In this document: positions 7,485 to 14,712 of the stretch, in pieces
How the letters are laid out: every line of letters begins with the position of its first letter
Position numbering within the stretch: the stretch's first letter is position 1
Assembly: GCA_009700815.1 (NCBI GenBank)
Contig: WLLG01000002.1
Span: 1-33,181 of the forward strand
Reading direction: 5' to 3'
Length of the DNA: 33,181 bases
Source: Actinomycetota bacterium
GTDB lineage: Bacteria; Actinomycetota; Acidimicrobiia; Acidimicrobiales; Microtrichaceae
Notes under the pieces: generated by a model
The model's input: the letters and a program-made list of their open reading frames with translations, nothing else
Database searches by the model: none
Told to the model about the DNA's origin: nothing
Made by a program: the position numbers and the translations under genes

Positions 7485-8125
7485 TCGCGCTGCCTAGCTC
7501 CGATGGCATCACGAGCGCTGACTCCGATGCCATCACACCCGCCAACTCCGATGCCATCGCGGCAGAACGAGACCACTAGATCGGCGACGAAATCGGGGTC
7601 CATATTTCGCCCGTCTATGTAGACATTCGTGAGCTGGTTCGATACGCCGATGATGGCCAAAGCCAGGGCCTCTGGGTCACGATCCGGGATCCGGCCCAGT
7701 TGAATGGCCTCTTCAAGGTGAACCTGAGCATCGCTGACAAGTACTGCTTGGCCGCTTTGCATTGCCTCTCTGAACCTGCCCTCGGTGCGAGCAAACTCAA
7801 AGAGCTTTCGCAAGTCGTTGTGTTCTGCCAGCCAGAGAACCCCGGCTCGGATACCGAGCTCGATGCGCTTCACGGGGTCCTCCACGCCAGTGATTGCAGC
7901 TTGTTGCTGCCGCCTCATTCCACGCTGCGAGGTACGCATGATCTCTACGAATAGTTCCTCTTTCGAAGAGAAGTACCAATAGAACACTCCCTTGCCAACT
8001 CCGAGGCCGTCGACGATGTCGGCAACAGAGGTGAGGTGGTACCCCTTCTCGGCGAACTCATGGGTTGCAAAGGTAATGAGCTGTGCCCGGCGTTCTTTTC
8101 CGCGAGGGGTGAGCTTTCGTGACAT
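7481..8125 (-). CDS. TetR/AcrR-family transcriptional regulator
   Basis: This one-component repressor has an N-terminal TetR helix-turn-helix: AQLITFATHEFAEKGYHLTS, then VADIVDGLGVGKGVFYWYF, with the typical YWYFxSKEEL after it. The ligand-binding half is helical and has no recognisable substrate signature. I chose the ATG at 8125 because the family motif begins about ten residues later and GGA lies eight bases upstream. An upstream in-frame ATG at 8212 would add 29 residues without domain character. The last 26 residues are an eight-residue repeat (DGIGVxxx) from a 24-bp tandem duplication and are probably disordered. It is divergent from the ACT-domain gene; an inverted repeat at 8252-8268 is a candidate operator. 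Its stop shares CTAG with the aminotransferase stop. Confidence 0.88.
   Translation of the reverse strand: MSRKLTPRGKERRAQLITFATHEFAEKGYHLTSVADIVDGLGVGKGVFYWYFSSKEELFVEIMRTSQRGMRRQQQAAITGVEDPVKRIELGIRAGVLWLAEHNDLRKLFEFARTEGRFREAMQSGQAVLVSDAQVHLEEAIQLGRIPDRDPEALALAIIGVSNQLTNVYIDGRNMDPDFVADLVVSFCRDGIGVGGCDGIGVSARDAIGARQRD
7498..7569 (+). repeat. 24-bp tandem repeat, 3 imperfect copies, at the 3' end of the TetR gene
   Basis: Units start at 7498, 7522 and 7546, each opening with CTCCGATGSCATC. On the minus strand they encode the octapeptides RDGIGVGG, CDGIGVSA and RDAIGARQ. The period keeps the frame; the array extends the regulator's tail up to its stop codon. Confidence 0.9.
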
Positions 8126-8251
8126 TTGTCCAAAGCTAGCAACCTTCCCTGCAACTGGGTCTAACGGGGGAAGCCCGGATGACGCCAAGGCAGACTGGGG
8201 GAGCAGGTCCACGGTCAGCCGTTTGGTTCACCGCTAGGAAACAGCCCGGTC

Positions 8252-8268
8252 ATCTAGCCCGCCTAGAT
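8252..8268. promoter_or_regulatory. Inverted repeat ATCTAG-N5-CTAGAT, candidate TetR operator overlapping a -10 hexamer
   Basis: Perfect six-base arms flank CCCGC, ending nine bases before the ATG at 8277. A TANNNT hexamer (TAGATT, 8264-8269) overlaps the right arm and sits seven bases before the ATG, as in leaderless actinobacterial transcripts. Its size and position between divergent genes fit a TetR-family operator. Binding by the neighbouring regulator is inference. Confidence 0.45.
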
Positions 8269-8276
8269 TGTCGGTT

Positions 8277-8885
8277 ATGGCCACCTTTGTGCTTCGAGTT
8301 TGGATCCCTGATCGCCCCGGAGCTCTCGGGGCGGTGGCGAGCAGGATTGGCTCTGTGAAAGCAGATGTTATTGGGATCGACATCATCGAACGCGGTGCTG
8401 GCCGAGCAATCGATGATCTAGTGATCGAGCTTCCCGATGCTGAACTCGTGGACCTTTTGTTGGCAGAGATCGCTCAGGTAGACGGAGTGGATGTTGAAGA
8501 TATTCGCGAACTTGATGGCCCCTTATTAGACCCCGCTATTCATGCTTTGCAGGTTGCAGGAGCTCTGCAACGTTGCAGTTCTTCGGTCGAGGCTTTGAAC
8601 ATGTTGGTGCAGGGAGCGGAACGACTGATCGGGGCCGACTGGGCAGCCGTGCTTGATTGCGATGCAGCGGCCGTGGTTGCATCGGTGGGAGAAGATGTGC
8701 CGAGCGAAAAATGGCTTGGTGCCTTTGTCGCTGGGGTGACAGCCGAGGGCGCTCGTGGTGATCATGATGAGTTGGCAGTCACATCCCTGCCCAACTCAAA
8801 CCTGAAACTCATTGTGAGTCGTAGTCGTTTGCCGCTTCGCTCTCGGGAGCGATCGGTTCTTGAAGCGCTCTGCGGCCTGCTGTAG
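8277..8885 (+). CDS. ACT-domain protein, possibly with a GAF-like C-terminal half
   Basis: The first 75 residues form an ACT domain: FVLRVWIPDRPGALGAVASR (strand, DRPG ligand loop, helix), then VIGIDIIERG and DDLVIELP, the usual beta-alpha-beta pattern. ACT domains bind amino acids or similar small ligands. The C-terminal half (from about residue 85) reads like a small GAF-type fold (LQRCSSSVEALNMLVQGAER then GADWAAVLD); I am less sure of that. There is no catalytic domain, so a sensory or regulatory role is likely. The ATG at 8277 is preferred over an in-frame TTG at 8268 because it gives the shortest natural ACT start and lies seven bases after a -10-like TAGATT. It is divergent from the TetR gene. 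A 17-bp tandem array follows its stop. Confidence 0.75.
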   Translation: MATFVLRVWIPDRPGALGAVASRIGSVKADVIGIDIIERGAGRAIDDLVIELPDAELVDLLLAEIAQVDGVDVEDIRELDGPLLDPAIHALQVAGALQRCSSSVEALNMLVQGAERLIGADWAAVLDCDAAAVVASVGEDVPSEKWLGAFVAGVTAEGARGDHDELAVTSLPNSNLKLIVSRSRLPLRSRERSVLEALCGLL

Positions 8886-8961
8886 GACTGGGCGCGCTGT
8901 AGGACAGAGCTTGATGAAGGACAGAGCTTGATGAACGACAGAGCTTGATGAACGACAGAGC
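8884..8961 (+). repeat. 17-bp intergenic tandem repeat, about 4.6 copies, between convergent genes
   Basis: Near-identical units at 8901-8917, 8918-8934 and 8935-8951 (AGGACAGAGCTTGATGA / ACGACAGAGCTTGATGA) are followed by a partial unit. A diverged unit at 8884-8900 starts within the ACT gene's stop codon (GCTGTAGGAC occurs at 8879 and 8896). The array fills the space between two convergent stops. No terminator hairpin was found. Confidence 0.9.
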
Positions 8962-8967
8962 CTGCCC

Positions 8968-10545
8968 TTACTCGCTGGCCCAGGATCGGCTGCGCTCCAC
9001 GGCCCTTTGCCACTGAGAATACGAAGCATCTGCCTGAGTTCGATCTGCAGTTGGTTCTGCTTGAGCGTCTGCCTGCCACTGCTGGGATACCTCTGATAGG
9101 TCAGCCCAGATTCCAGCGCCCAGACCGGCTAGGTAGGAGGCTCCAAGAGCAGTGGTTTCCGCTACGGATGATCGCAGCACCTTTACCCCGAGTTGATCGG
9201 CCTGGAGTTGCAGGAGTAGCGGCATGACCGAGGCGCCGCCATCGACTCGAAGCTCCTCGATTTGGGTACGAGAAGCTGTGGTCATTGCATCAACTACATC
9301 TCGGGTTTGATAGGCCATGGCCTCGACAACTGCCCGAGCGAACTCTGCGCGACCGGATCCTCGAGTGATGCCGAGCACAGTGCCGCGGGCATATGGGTCC
9401 CAATACGGCGAGCCGAGACCGGCGAAGGCTGGCACGAATACCACACCTCCGCTGTCAGGCACAGACTCGGCCAGTGGTCCTATCTCGGCCGCCTCTTGAA
9501 TGATTCCTAGCCCGTCGCGAAGCCACTGCACAGCGGCGCCAGTTGCAAAGATGGACCCTTCGAGAGCGTAATGAGTGGTGAGTCCGTCAGTGGTGAGTCC
9601 GTCAGTGCTGAGTCCCTCAGTGCTGCTTGAGCCACTGGAACCTGATTCAGTGCCCAGCATCTGCTTGGGGAGTGTCCAAGCAACTGTGGTGAGGAGTCCC
9701 TCTGATGGCTCGGGGCAGGTGGACCCGACGTTCATGAGGACAAAGGAACCTGTGCCGTAGGTGTTTTTGGCCATACCAGGGTGCACACAAGCCTGTCCGA
9801 AGAGTGCGGCTTGCTGATCGCCAGCGATGCCGGTGATTGGAATACCCTCTGCCAGACCCGAACCCGCTGCTGTGGTGCCGAAGATCCCAGCAGAGGGCCG
9901 CACCTGAGGCAGGGCCGAGATGGGTACACCGAACAGATCACACAGGTCCGCAGACCACTCACCTGAGCGAATATCGAACAACATGGTTCGACTTGCGTTC
10001 GATGAATCAGTCAGGTGCGCTGCGCCTCCGGTCAAGTTCCACAGGAGCCATGAGTCGATGGTTCCAAGCAACAGATCCTCGTCGGCTGTAACTCCGCCCT
10101 GCGTGAGCAGCCACTCAATCTTGGAAGCCGAGAAATACGGATCAAGGACGAGTCCAGTGGTGGTACGAATCGCTGGTAGCTCTCCCTGGGCTTGGAGTTG
10201 TTCACAACGCTGAGCCGTCCTGCGGTCTTGCCAAACAATCGCGGCATGTACTGGCTTCTTTGTGCGACGACTCCATGCCACGATGGTCTCTCGCTGGTCA
10301 GTGATGCCGATTGCAGCGACAGTCCTGCCAAGCTTCGTCACGAGTTCATGAATGACCTGTTGGGTCACCGCCCAGATCTCGGCTGCATCATGTTCTACCC
10401 AACCTGGTTTCGGGAAATACTGGGTGAACTCGCGGTAACTCCGTCCCACAGGGTGGCCCTGTAGGTCGACAGCGAATGCGCGAACTCCGGTGGTCCCGGC
10501 GTCGATGGTCAGGATGACTGCATTGTCAGCAGAAGGTTCAGACAT
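8968..10545 (-). CDS. glpK: Glycerol kinase
   Basis: This FGGY-family kinase phosphorylates glycerol to sn-glycerol 3-phosphate. Visible signatures are DAGTTGVRAF (phosphate-1), GWVEHDAAEIW, GITDQRETIVAW, AIVWQDRRTA, LDPYFSASKIEWLL, GIAGDQQAALFGQ, KNTYGTGSF (phosphate-2), GLGSPYWDPYARG and ELRVDGGAS, all in the order expected for GlpK. Length is slightly above the usual 500 residues because of a Ser/Thr/Gly-rich insertion from a 15-bp repeat just before THYALEGSIF. In the family that segment follows a surface loop. TAGTGT (10559 down to 10554) lies eight bases upstream of the ATG and no ribosome binding site is evident, so the transcript may be leaderless. It is divergent from pfkA and convergent with the ACT gene. 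No glpF or glpD is visible nearby. Confidence 0.95.
   Translation of the reverse strand: MSEPSADNAVILTIDAGTTGVRAFAVDLQGHPVGRSYREFTQYFPKPGWVEHDAAEIWAVTQQVIHELVTKLGRTVAAIGITDQRETIVAWSRRTKKPVHAAIVWQDRRTAQRCEQLQAQGELPAIRTTTGLVLDPYFSASKIEWLLTQGGVTADEDLLLGTIDSWLLWNLTGGAAHLTDSSNASRTMLFDIRSGEWSADLCDLFGVPISALPQVRPSAGIFGTTAAGSGLAEGIPITGIAGDQQAALFGQACVHPGMAKNTYGTGSFVLMNVGSTCPEPSEGLLTTVAWTLPKQMLGTESGSSGSSSTEGLSTDGLTTDGLTTHYALEGSIFATGAAVQWLRDGLGIIQEAAEIGPLAESVPDSGGVVFVPAFAGLGSPYWDPYARGTVLGITRGSGRAEFARAVVEAMAYQTRDVVDAMTTASRTQIEELRVDGGASVMPLLLQLQADQLGVKVLRSSVAETTALGASYLAGLGAGIWADLSEVSQQWQADAQAEPTADRTQADASYSQWQRAVERSRSWASE
9575..9619 (+). repeat. 15-bp tandem repeat, 3 copies, inside glpK
   Basis: Units at 9575, 9590 and 9605 (GTGGTGAGTCCGTCA twice, then a diverged copy). 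On the minus strand they encode LSTDG / LTTDG / LTT repeats in a surface insertion of glycerol kinase. Confidence 0.9.
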
Positions 10546-10553
10546 GACTCGTC

Positions 10554-10559
10554 ACACTA
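10554..10559 (-). promoter_or_regulatory. -10-like TAGTGT, candidate leaderless promoter of glpK
   Basis: A TANNNT hexamer lies eight bases before the glpK ATG, with no ribosome binding site between. The spacing matches leaderless actinobacterial genes. There is no convincing -35. Confidence 0.4.
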
Positions 10560-10599
10560 GCGAGCGAGTCGTTCCTAGAACTGAATCTTCTCGTGGGCC

Positions 10600-10605
10600 T
10601 ATTCT
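10600..10605 (+). promoter_or_regulatory. -10-like TATTCT, candidate leaderless promoter of pfkA
   Basis: TATTCT ends six bases before the ATG at 10612 and the intervening GAGCCG is too close to act as a ribosome binding site. The position predicts transcription starting at or next to the ATG. Confidence 0.45.
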
Positions 10606-10611
10606 GAGCCG

Positions 10612-11646
10612 ATGCGAATTGGCGTACTGACTTCTGGTGGTGACTGTCCTGGCCTGAATGCCGTAATCAGGGCACTCGTGCGAAAGACCGAAAAAGTTCA
10701 TGGCGGAACTGTTATCGGGTTCCGAGATGCCTGGCGTGGCGTTCTTGAAGATGACTTCGAGGTTCTCGACATCGAACGCTGCCGCGGAATTCTGCCTAGG
10801 GGAGGGACCATATTGGGCACCTCAAGGATTCAGCCCTATCAGTTTGAAGACGGAGTTTCACGAGTCGCAGATGCGATGCGCCGCCACGGCCTGGACGGGT
10901 TTATCGTGATCGGCGGAGATGGCTCCCTCAGTGCTGCTCGTGACCTCATGGCAGATGGCATTGCGTGCATCGGAATTCCCAAGACGATTGACAATGACAT
11001 TTCTGCAACTGAACTGACATTCGGATTTGATACTGCGGTTCATGTGGCCACCTCGGCAATAGACCGCTTGCATACAACTGCCGAGGCGCATGATCGGGTG
11101 ATGGTTGTAGAAGTCATGGGCAGAAACACCGGCCATATTGCGGTGCGTGCTGGACTTGCCGGTGGAGCAACCTTGACGCTCATTCCCGAAGTTCCATTTC
11201 AGATTGAGCAGATCTGTGAGGCCCTGACTCGTAGGCATAACGGGAATAAGTTTGCCTCCATTTTGGTCGTAGCCGAAGGGGCGCAACCAGCAGCAGGGTC
11301 AATGAGCGCGGCCACCTACGAGGTCGACCGTTTTGGTCATGAACGCCTAGGGGGCATCGGGCAGGTACTCGCCTCAGAAATTGAGGGCCGAACGGGCCTC
11401 GAGACTCGGGTCACGACCTTGGGGTACATCCAAAGAGGCGGAACTCCCACGGCATTCGATCGCATCCTGGCAACTCGATTTGGGGTGGCGGCCGCAGATG
11501 CTGCCGCCGAGGGCGATTGGGGCAAGATGGTTGCACTTCAGTCCGACAAGATCCGCCGAGTCGACCTTGATGCTGCGGTAAGTGCCCCAAAGACTGTGGA
11601 CCTTGATTTCTATGAGCAGGTCGTGTCGCCATTTTTTGCAGGTTAG
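10612..11646 (+). CDS. pfkA: 6-phosphofructokinase (group III, probably ATP-dependent)
   Basis: The enzyme phosphorylates fructose 6-phosphate to the 1,6-bisphosphate in glycolysis. The 344-residue length fits the short bacterial PfkA/PFP group. Motifs are TSGGDCPGLNAVIR (residues 8-20), GGDGS (101-105), PKTIDNDI (123-130, catalytic Asp127), VEVMGRNTGHIA and LGYIQRGGTPTAFDR. Residue 104 is Gly, as in ATP-dependent enzymes; pyrophosphate-dependent enzymes have Asp there. Residue 124 is Lys, as in pyrophosphate enzymes and in the ATP-dependent actinobacterial group III. The Gly104/Lys124 pair therefore predicts ATP use, but this is inference. It is divergent from glpK, so glycerol entry and upper glycolysis share one 66-base intergenic region. 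It converges on the GerMN lipoprotein gene with 14 bases between. Confidence 0.93.
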   Translation: MRIGVLTSGGDCPGLNAVIRALVRKTEKVHGGTVIGFRDAWRGVLEDDFEVLDIERCRGILPRGGTILGTSRIQPYQFEDGVSRVADAMRRHGLDGFIVIGGDGSLSAARDLMADGIACIGIPKTIDNDISATELTFGFDTAVHVATSAIDRLHTTAEAHDRVMVVEVMGRNTGHIAVRAGLAGGATLTLIPEVPFQIEQICEALTRRHNGNKFASILVVAEGAQPAAGSMSAATYEVDRFGHERLGGIGQVLASEIEGRTGLETRVTTLGYIQRGGTPTAFDRILATRFGVAAADAAAEGDWGKMVALQSDKIRRVDLDAAVSAPKTVDLDFYEQVVSPFFAG

Positions 11647-11674
11647 CAACTGATCGCTTTTTAGCAGCGAGTTG
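11647..11674. terminator. Possible bidirectional terminator between pfkA and the GerMN lipoprotein gene
   Basis: CAAC and TCGCT on the left pair with AGCGA and GTTG on the right, with a three-base bulge and a T-rich loop. It spans the only gap between two convergent genes and overlaps the end of the lipoprotein gene. The stem is modest, so this is tentative. Confidence 0.3.
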
Positions 11675-12296
11675 ACAGGCTGGCCCTACGGGCCTCGAGG
11701 ACGCGATTGTTCTCTGGACTTAGTCCTGCGCTTTTTGCATCGTCCTCTGTTGCGAGAAGTGGTGCGAAGTCACACGCAGTGACTGTGCCGGAGTCTCCGC
11801 GTGCTGGCGTGCTGATCTGAATCGGCTCACCGTTAATCTCAACGTTCAAGCTGCTGACCTCGGAGCGCTCTGTGGCAGTGAGGACGAGTTGCCCAATGGC
11901 TTGTTGACGTGACAGCCCGAGCACATTGCCGAACTCGCTTGACAAGTTCAGCGTCAGATTGCCAGCAGCTTCTCGCAGCCCAATCAATCGAGTTCCAGCT
12001 GGAATAGAGCTCAGAGTCCCATCCACTTCGGACCCGGCCTGCGGGGGTAGAAGATCGGCCTCGAGCACTGTCTGCAAGCTGCGGTCTGCGAGTTCGGAGA
12101 TCTGCGGAATCAGCGAGCCGTCATTGACGTAATACAACACCGATGTCACCCGGCCCGATGTCGGCCCGGCGGGAGTTGTCGAGGTCGAGGAGCTGGGCTG
12201 CAGAATTCTCGGGGTCGAATCCACTCCGACTCCGCAGGAACTCGCCACACAGAGCATCAGTGCTGCCGCACAGCCAAGGACTGAGGGGCGTTTCAT
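11661..12296 (-). CDS. GerMN-domain lipoprotein, LpqB-like partner of the sensor kinase
   Basis: This is a 211-residue predicted lipoprotein. The signal peptide has a hydrophobic stretch ending in VASSC (Cys21 as the lipidated residue). A Ser/Thr linker leads to a GerMN-type domain: VTSVLYYVND, IPAGTRLIGLREAAGNLTLNLSSEF and QQAIGQLVLTATE are the characteristic strands of this Sporulation/Germination module. It overlaps the sensor kinase gene by 4 bases. That order (response regulator, kinase, GerMN lipoprotein) matches MtrA-MtrB-LpqB in actinobacteria, where LpqB modulates MtrB and cell-envelope homeostasis. It is shorter than mycobacterial LpqB and lacks the long C-terminal beta-propeller-like part, so it is an LpqB-like minimal form at best. 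Confidence 0.8.
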   Translation of the reverse strand: MKRPSVLGCAAALMLCVASSCGVGVDSTPRILQPSSSTSTTPAGPTSGRVTSVLYYVNDGSLIPQISELADRSLQTVLEADLLPPQAGSEVDGTLSSIPAGTRLIGLREAAGNLTLNLSSEFGNVLGLSRQQAIGQLVLTATERSEVSSLNVEINGEPIQISTPARGDSGTVTACDFAPLLATEDDAKSAGLSPENNRVLEARRASLSTRC

Positions 12297-13921
12297 ACGG
12301 GTGGATCCGGACTCTCATCGAGTCGAATGGCTGGCATTTGCCCCGTGAGCGCAAAAGTCTCTGCCTCGGCGGGAGTCACGGCGGCAAGATCTTCGGGATC
12401 ATCTGCCTCGAGTGGCTCCATCATGGGAAGCTCCAAGACAAATCGCGATCCCTGACCGCCATCGTGGCGGTCCTCAACCCAAACGCTGCCACCCTGAAGC
12501 CGAGCATGTTCTGCAGCTAATGCCAGCCCCAGCCCGACGCCCATATCGATCCCGCGGCTGCCACCTTGGTCCCCGCGGTTAAAGCGGTCAAAGATCTTGT
12601 CCCGCTCGCCTTCTGGCACGCCCGGACCACTGTCTTCTACTGAGATGCGCACGGTGGGGGCCGACAAAATAATCCCGAGGTGGTCTGGCTCGTGCAGTTC
12701 TACGGTGACGCTGGTAGCCCCATCGGCATACTTTCGGGCATTGTCAAAGAAGTTGGCAAGGATGCGCACTAAGCGGCGCTTATCGCAGGCAATGACAAGG
12801 TCAGTTAGCTCGGGATCAGCTTCTACTGGCACTGCAGCGTGAGCAACCATTCGAACGGCGGCTTCTACAGTTGGCACCAGAGCTACCGCATCGAGTTCGA
12901 GCCGAACTGCTCCAGCATCAAAGCGAGAAATCTCCAAGAGATCCTCTACTAGCTGTGTAAATCGGCCCATATCCAGTGAGAGCAGGTCGAGGGCTTGTTG
13001 GGAGCGCTCAGGTAGTACTTCTCTGGTGTTTTGCAGGACCTCAATCGAAGCGTTGAGCGTGGTCAGCGGCGATCGAAGCTCGTGGCTGACATCGCTAGCA
13101 AAGCGTGCATCACGGTTAATGCGTTCCTGCAAGGCGCTCACCATGTCGTTGAAGTTGGCTACAAGTGGAGCTAGATCTGGGTCTGCTGCATAATCCGCAT
13201 ATTCGATTCGAGTGTCAAGTTGCCCCAGAGCTACAGACTCGGCCGCATCTCGGATTCGGTTGAGTGGCCGGAGTGCATACTTGCTCGCCCAGTAGCCAAG
13301 GCCGACTGCAACAAGCGTGGTGAGTAGCGCCGCAAACGCCAACCGAAGGCCCAGGCTGCGAATTGCTGTGTCGATGTCGCCGAGTTGATTGATCTGGAAG
13401 TAGCTGGCATTTGAATCGGGCAGAGCCACGCCCACCACGAGAAGCGATTCGCCGTCGAAACGAAACCGCATGACTGCGTTGTTTCGCTCCTGCACCACAG
13501 AGTCAAGAAACTCGGCGGGCAAAGCGTCAATGCCGTAGCGGGCATCTACTGAGACGGTGCTGGGATCCTCGCCGCTGAGCGGAACTGCTGCTCCGGTGAG
13601 GAGGAGTGGTGACCCTGACTCTGGTAGCGAACTCAACAGTGTTTGTAGGTCCGCAGTCTCGGCGGAGCCGAGCGCTCCCGACACAGTGTCGGCATTAGCA
13701 ATTGCCTGTGCCGTAAGGGTTTGTTCTCGAGTGGTCAGCAGGGTGTTCTTGGCAACAGTCACAGTGGTCACAGCGAGTACCACTGACAGCAGCATGGCAA
13801 CAGCAGCAACTGCTAAGACAATTCGACCTCGCAGGCCGATCTGAATAGCGCGCTGCAATCGGACCACGCTGCGCCGTTCGGTCTCAGGAGTCTGAGCGGG
13901 TACATCTTGCGGGCTGGTCAT
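12293..13921 (-). CDS. Sensor histidine kinase, MtrB-like
   Basis: This is a membrane sensor kinase partnered with the adjacent response regulator. From the ATG at 13921: TM1 about 33-58, an extracytoplasmic sensor region about 59-190, TM2 about 191-214, HAMP about 214-267, then a HisKA helix with FASDVSHELRSPLTTLNASI (phosphorylated His280), and a HATPase domain with NFFDNARKYA (N box), VEDSGPGVPEGERDKIFDRF (G1/F boxes) and GVGLGLALA (G2). The C-terminal 40 residues are acidic and Pro-rich. An in-frame TTG at 13945 would add eight residues; I prefer the ATG, which follows a GAGAA purine run. It lies between the regulator and GerMN lipoprotein genes, as in mtrAB-lpqB. The signal it senses is not visible from sequence. 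Confidence 0.9.
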   Translation of the reverse strand: MTSPQDVPAQTPETERRSVVRLQRAIQIGLRGRIVLAVAAVAMLLSVVLAVTTVTVAKNTLLTTREQTLTAQAIANADTVSGALGSAETADLQTLLSSLPESGSPLLLTGAAVPLSGEDPSTVSVDARYGIDALPAEFLDSVVQERNNAVMRFRFDGESLLVVGVALPDSNASYFQINQLGDIDTAIRSLGLRLAFAALLTTLVAVGLGYWASKYALRPLNRIRDAAESVALGQLDTRIEYADYAADPDLAPLVANFNDMVSALQERINRDARFASDVSHELRSPLTTLNASIEVLQNTREVLPERSQQALDLLSLDMGRFTQLVEDLLEISRFDAGAVRLELDAVALVPTVEAAVRMVAHAAVPVEADPELTDLVIACDKRRLVRILANFFDNARKYADGATSVTVELHEPDHLGIILSAPTVRISVEDSGPGVPEGERDKIFDRFNRGDQGGSRGIDMGVGLGLALAAEHARLQGGSVWVEDRHDGGQGSRFVLELPMMEPLEADDPEDLAAVTPAEAETFALTGQMPAIRLDESPDPPV

Positions 13922-13977
13922 CTTTGATTTCTCAACTCGGGTCAATCAACTCTGGCTGCGGGTTCGTTGGGCCACAG

Positions 13978-14658
13978 CTATGGCTGAAGCTTGTAGCCGA
14001 GGCCGCGAACAGTCATGACGTGGCGGGGGTTGGCAGGGTCTGCTTCAACCTTGGTTCGCAGGCGCCGCACGTGCACATCCACGAGGCGACCATCTCCGAA
14101 GACACCATGGCCCCAGACCTTCTCTAGCAAGTCTTCACGAGAAAACACCTTGCCGGGGCTATTGGCCAACTCGACGAGCAGTCGAAATTCGGTCTTCGTG
14201 AGGTGGATCTGTACGCCGTCTCGGCTGACTACTCCCTCTTGGGGAACGATCTCTAAGTCGCCGAACTGAAGGTGGGGGTTTCCCGGCTGAGCAGGTCGTG
14301 CACGTCGCAGCATCGCCCGAATTCGCGCAGAGAGTTCTTTGGGCTGTAGGGGTTTGGTCATGTAGTCATCTGCGCCTGCTTCAAGGCCAGCCACCACATC
14401 GTGGGTATCTGCACGTGCCGTCACCATGATGATCGGCACGTCACTTCTACGCCGTATCGTTCGGCAGACCTCAAACCCATCAATCCCTGGCAGCATGATG
14501 TCGATTAGGACGACATCAGTGGGGGACCGACCAAATGAGATGATTGCATCCTCGCCAGTTTCGGATTCGTCAACCTGCCAGCCCTCGTCCTCGAGTGCAA
14601 GCTTGACTGAACCACGGATGCGATGATCGTCCTCGACGTAGAGAATTCGTGTACCCAC
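13978..14658 (-). CDS. mtrA: OmpR/PhoB-family response regulator, MtrA-like
   Basis: The receiver domain has the acidic pocket YVEDD at the N-terminus, phosphoacceptor Asp53 in VVLIDIMLPG, Thr80 in MVTARAD and Lys102 in YMTKPLQP. A winged-helix DNA-binding domain follows: LTKTEFRLLVELA, FSREDLLEKVWG, VDVHVRRLRTKVE and VRGLGYKL. The overall sequence and the neighbouring kinase plus GerMN lipoprotein fit MtrA, which in actinobacteria couples envelope and division control. The GTG at 14658 is preferred because AGGGAG lies nine bases upstream and residue numbering then matches the family. The ATG at 14676 is the alternative. Orthology to MtrA rather than another OmpR-type regulator is inferred. 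Confidence 0.88.
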   Translation of the reverse strand: MGTRILYVEDDHRIRGSVKLALEDEGWQVDESETGEDAIISFGRSPTDVVLIDIMLPGIDGFEVCRTIRRRSDVPIIMVTARADTHDVVAGLEAGADDYMTKPLQPKELSARIRAMLRRARPAQPGNPHLQFGDLEIVPQEGVVSRDGVQIHLTKTEFRLLVELANSPGKVFSREDLLEKVWGHGVFGDGRLVDVHVRRLRTKVEADPANPRHVMTVRGLGYKLQP

Positions 14659-14712
14659 TGCTCTAGTCTCCCTCATCTCAGGGTGCAGATGCTCACTCCT
14701 CGGAGCGAGGAC

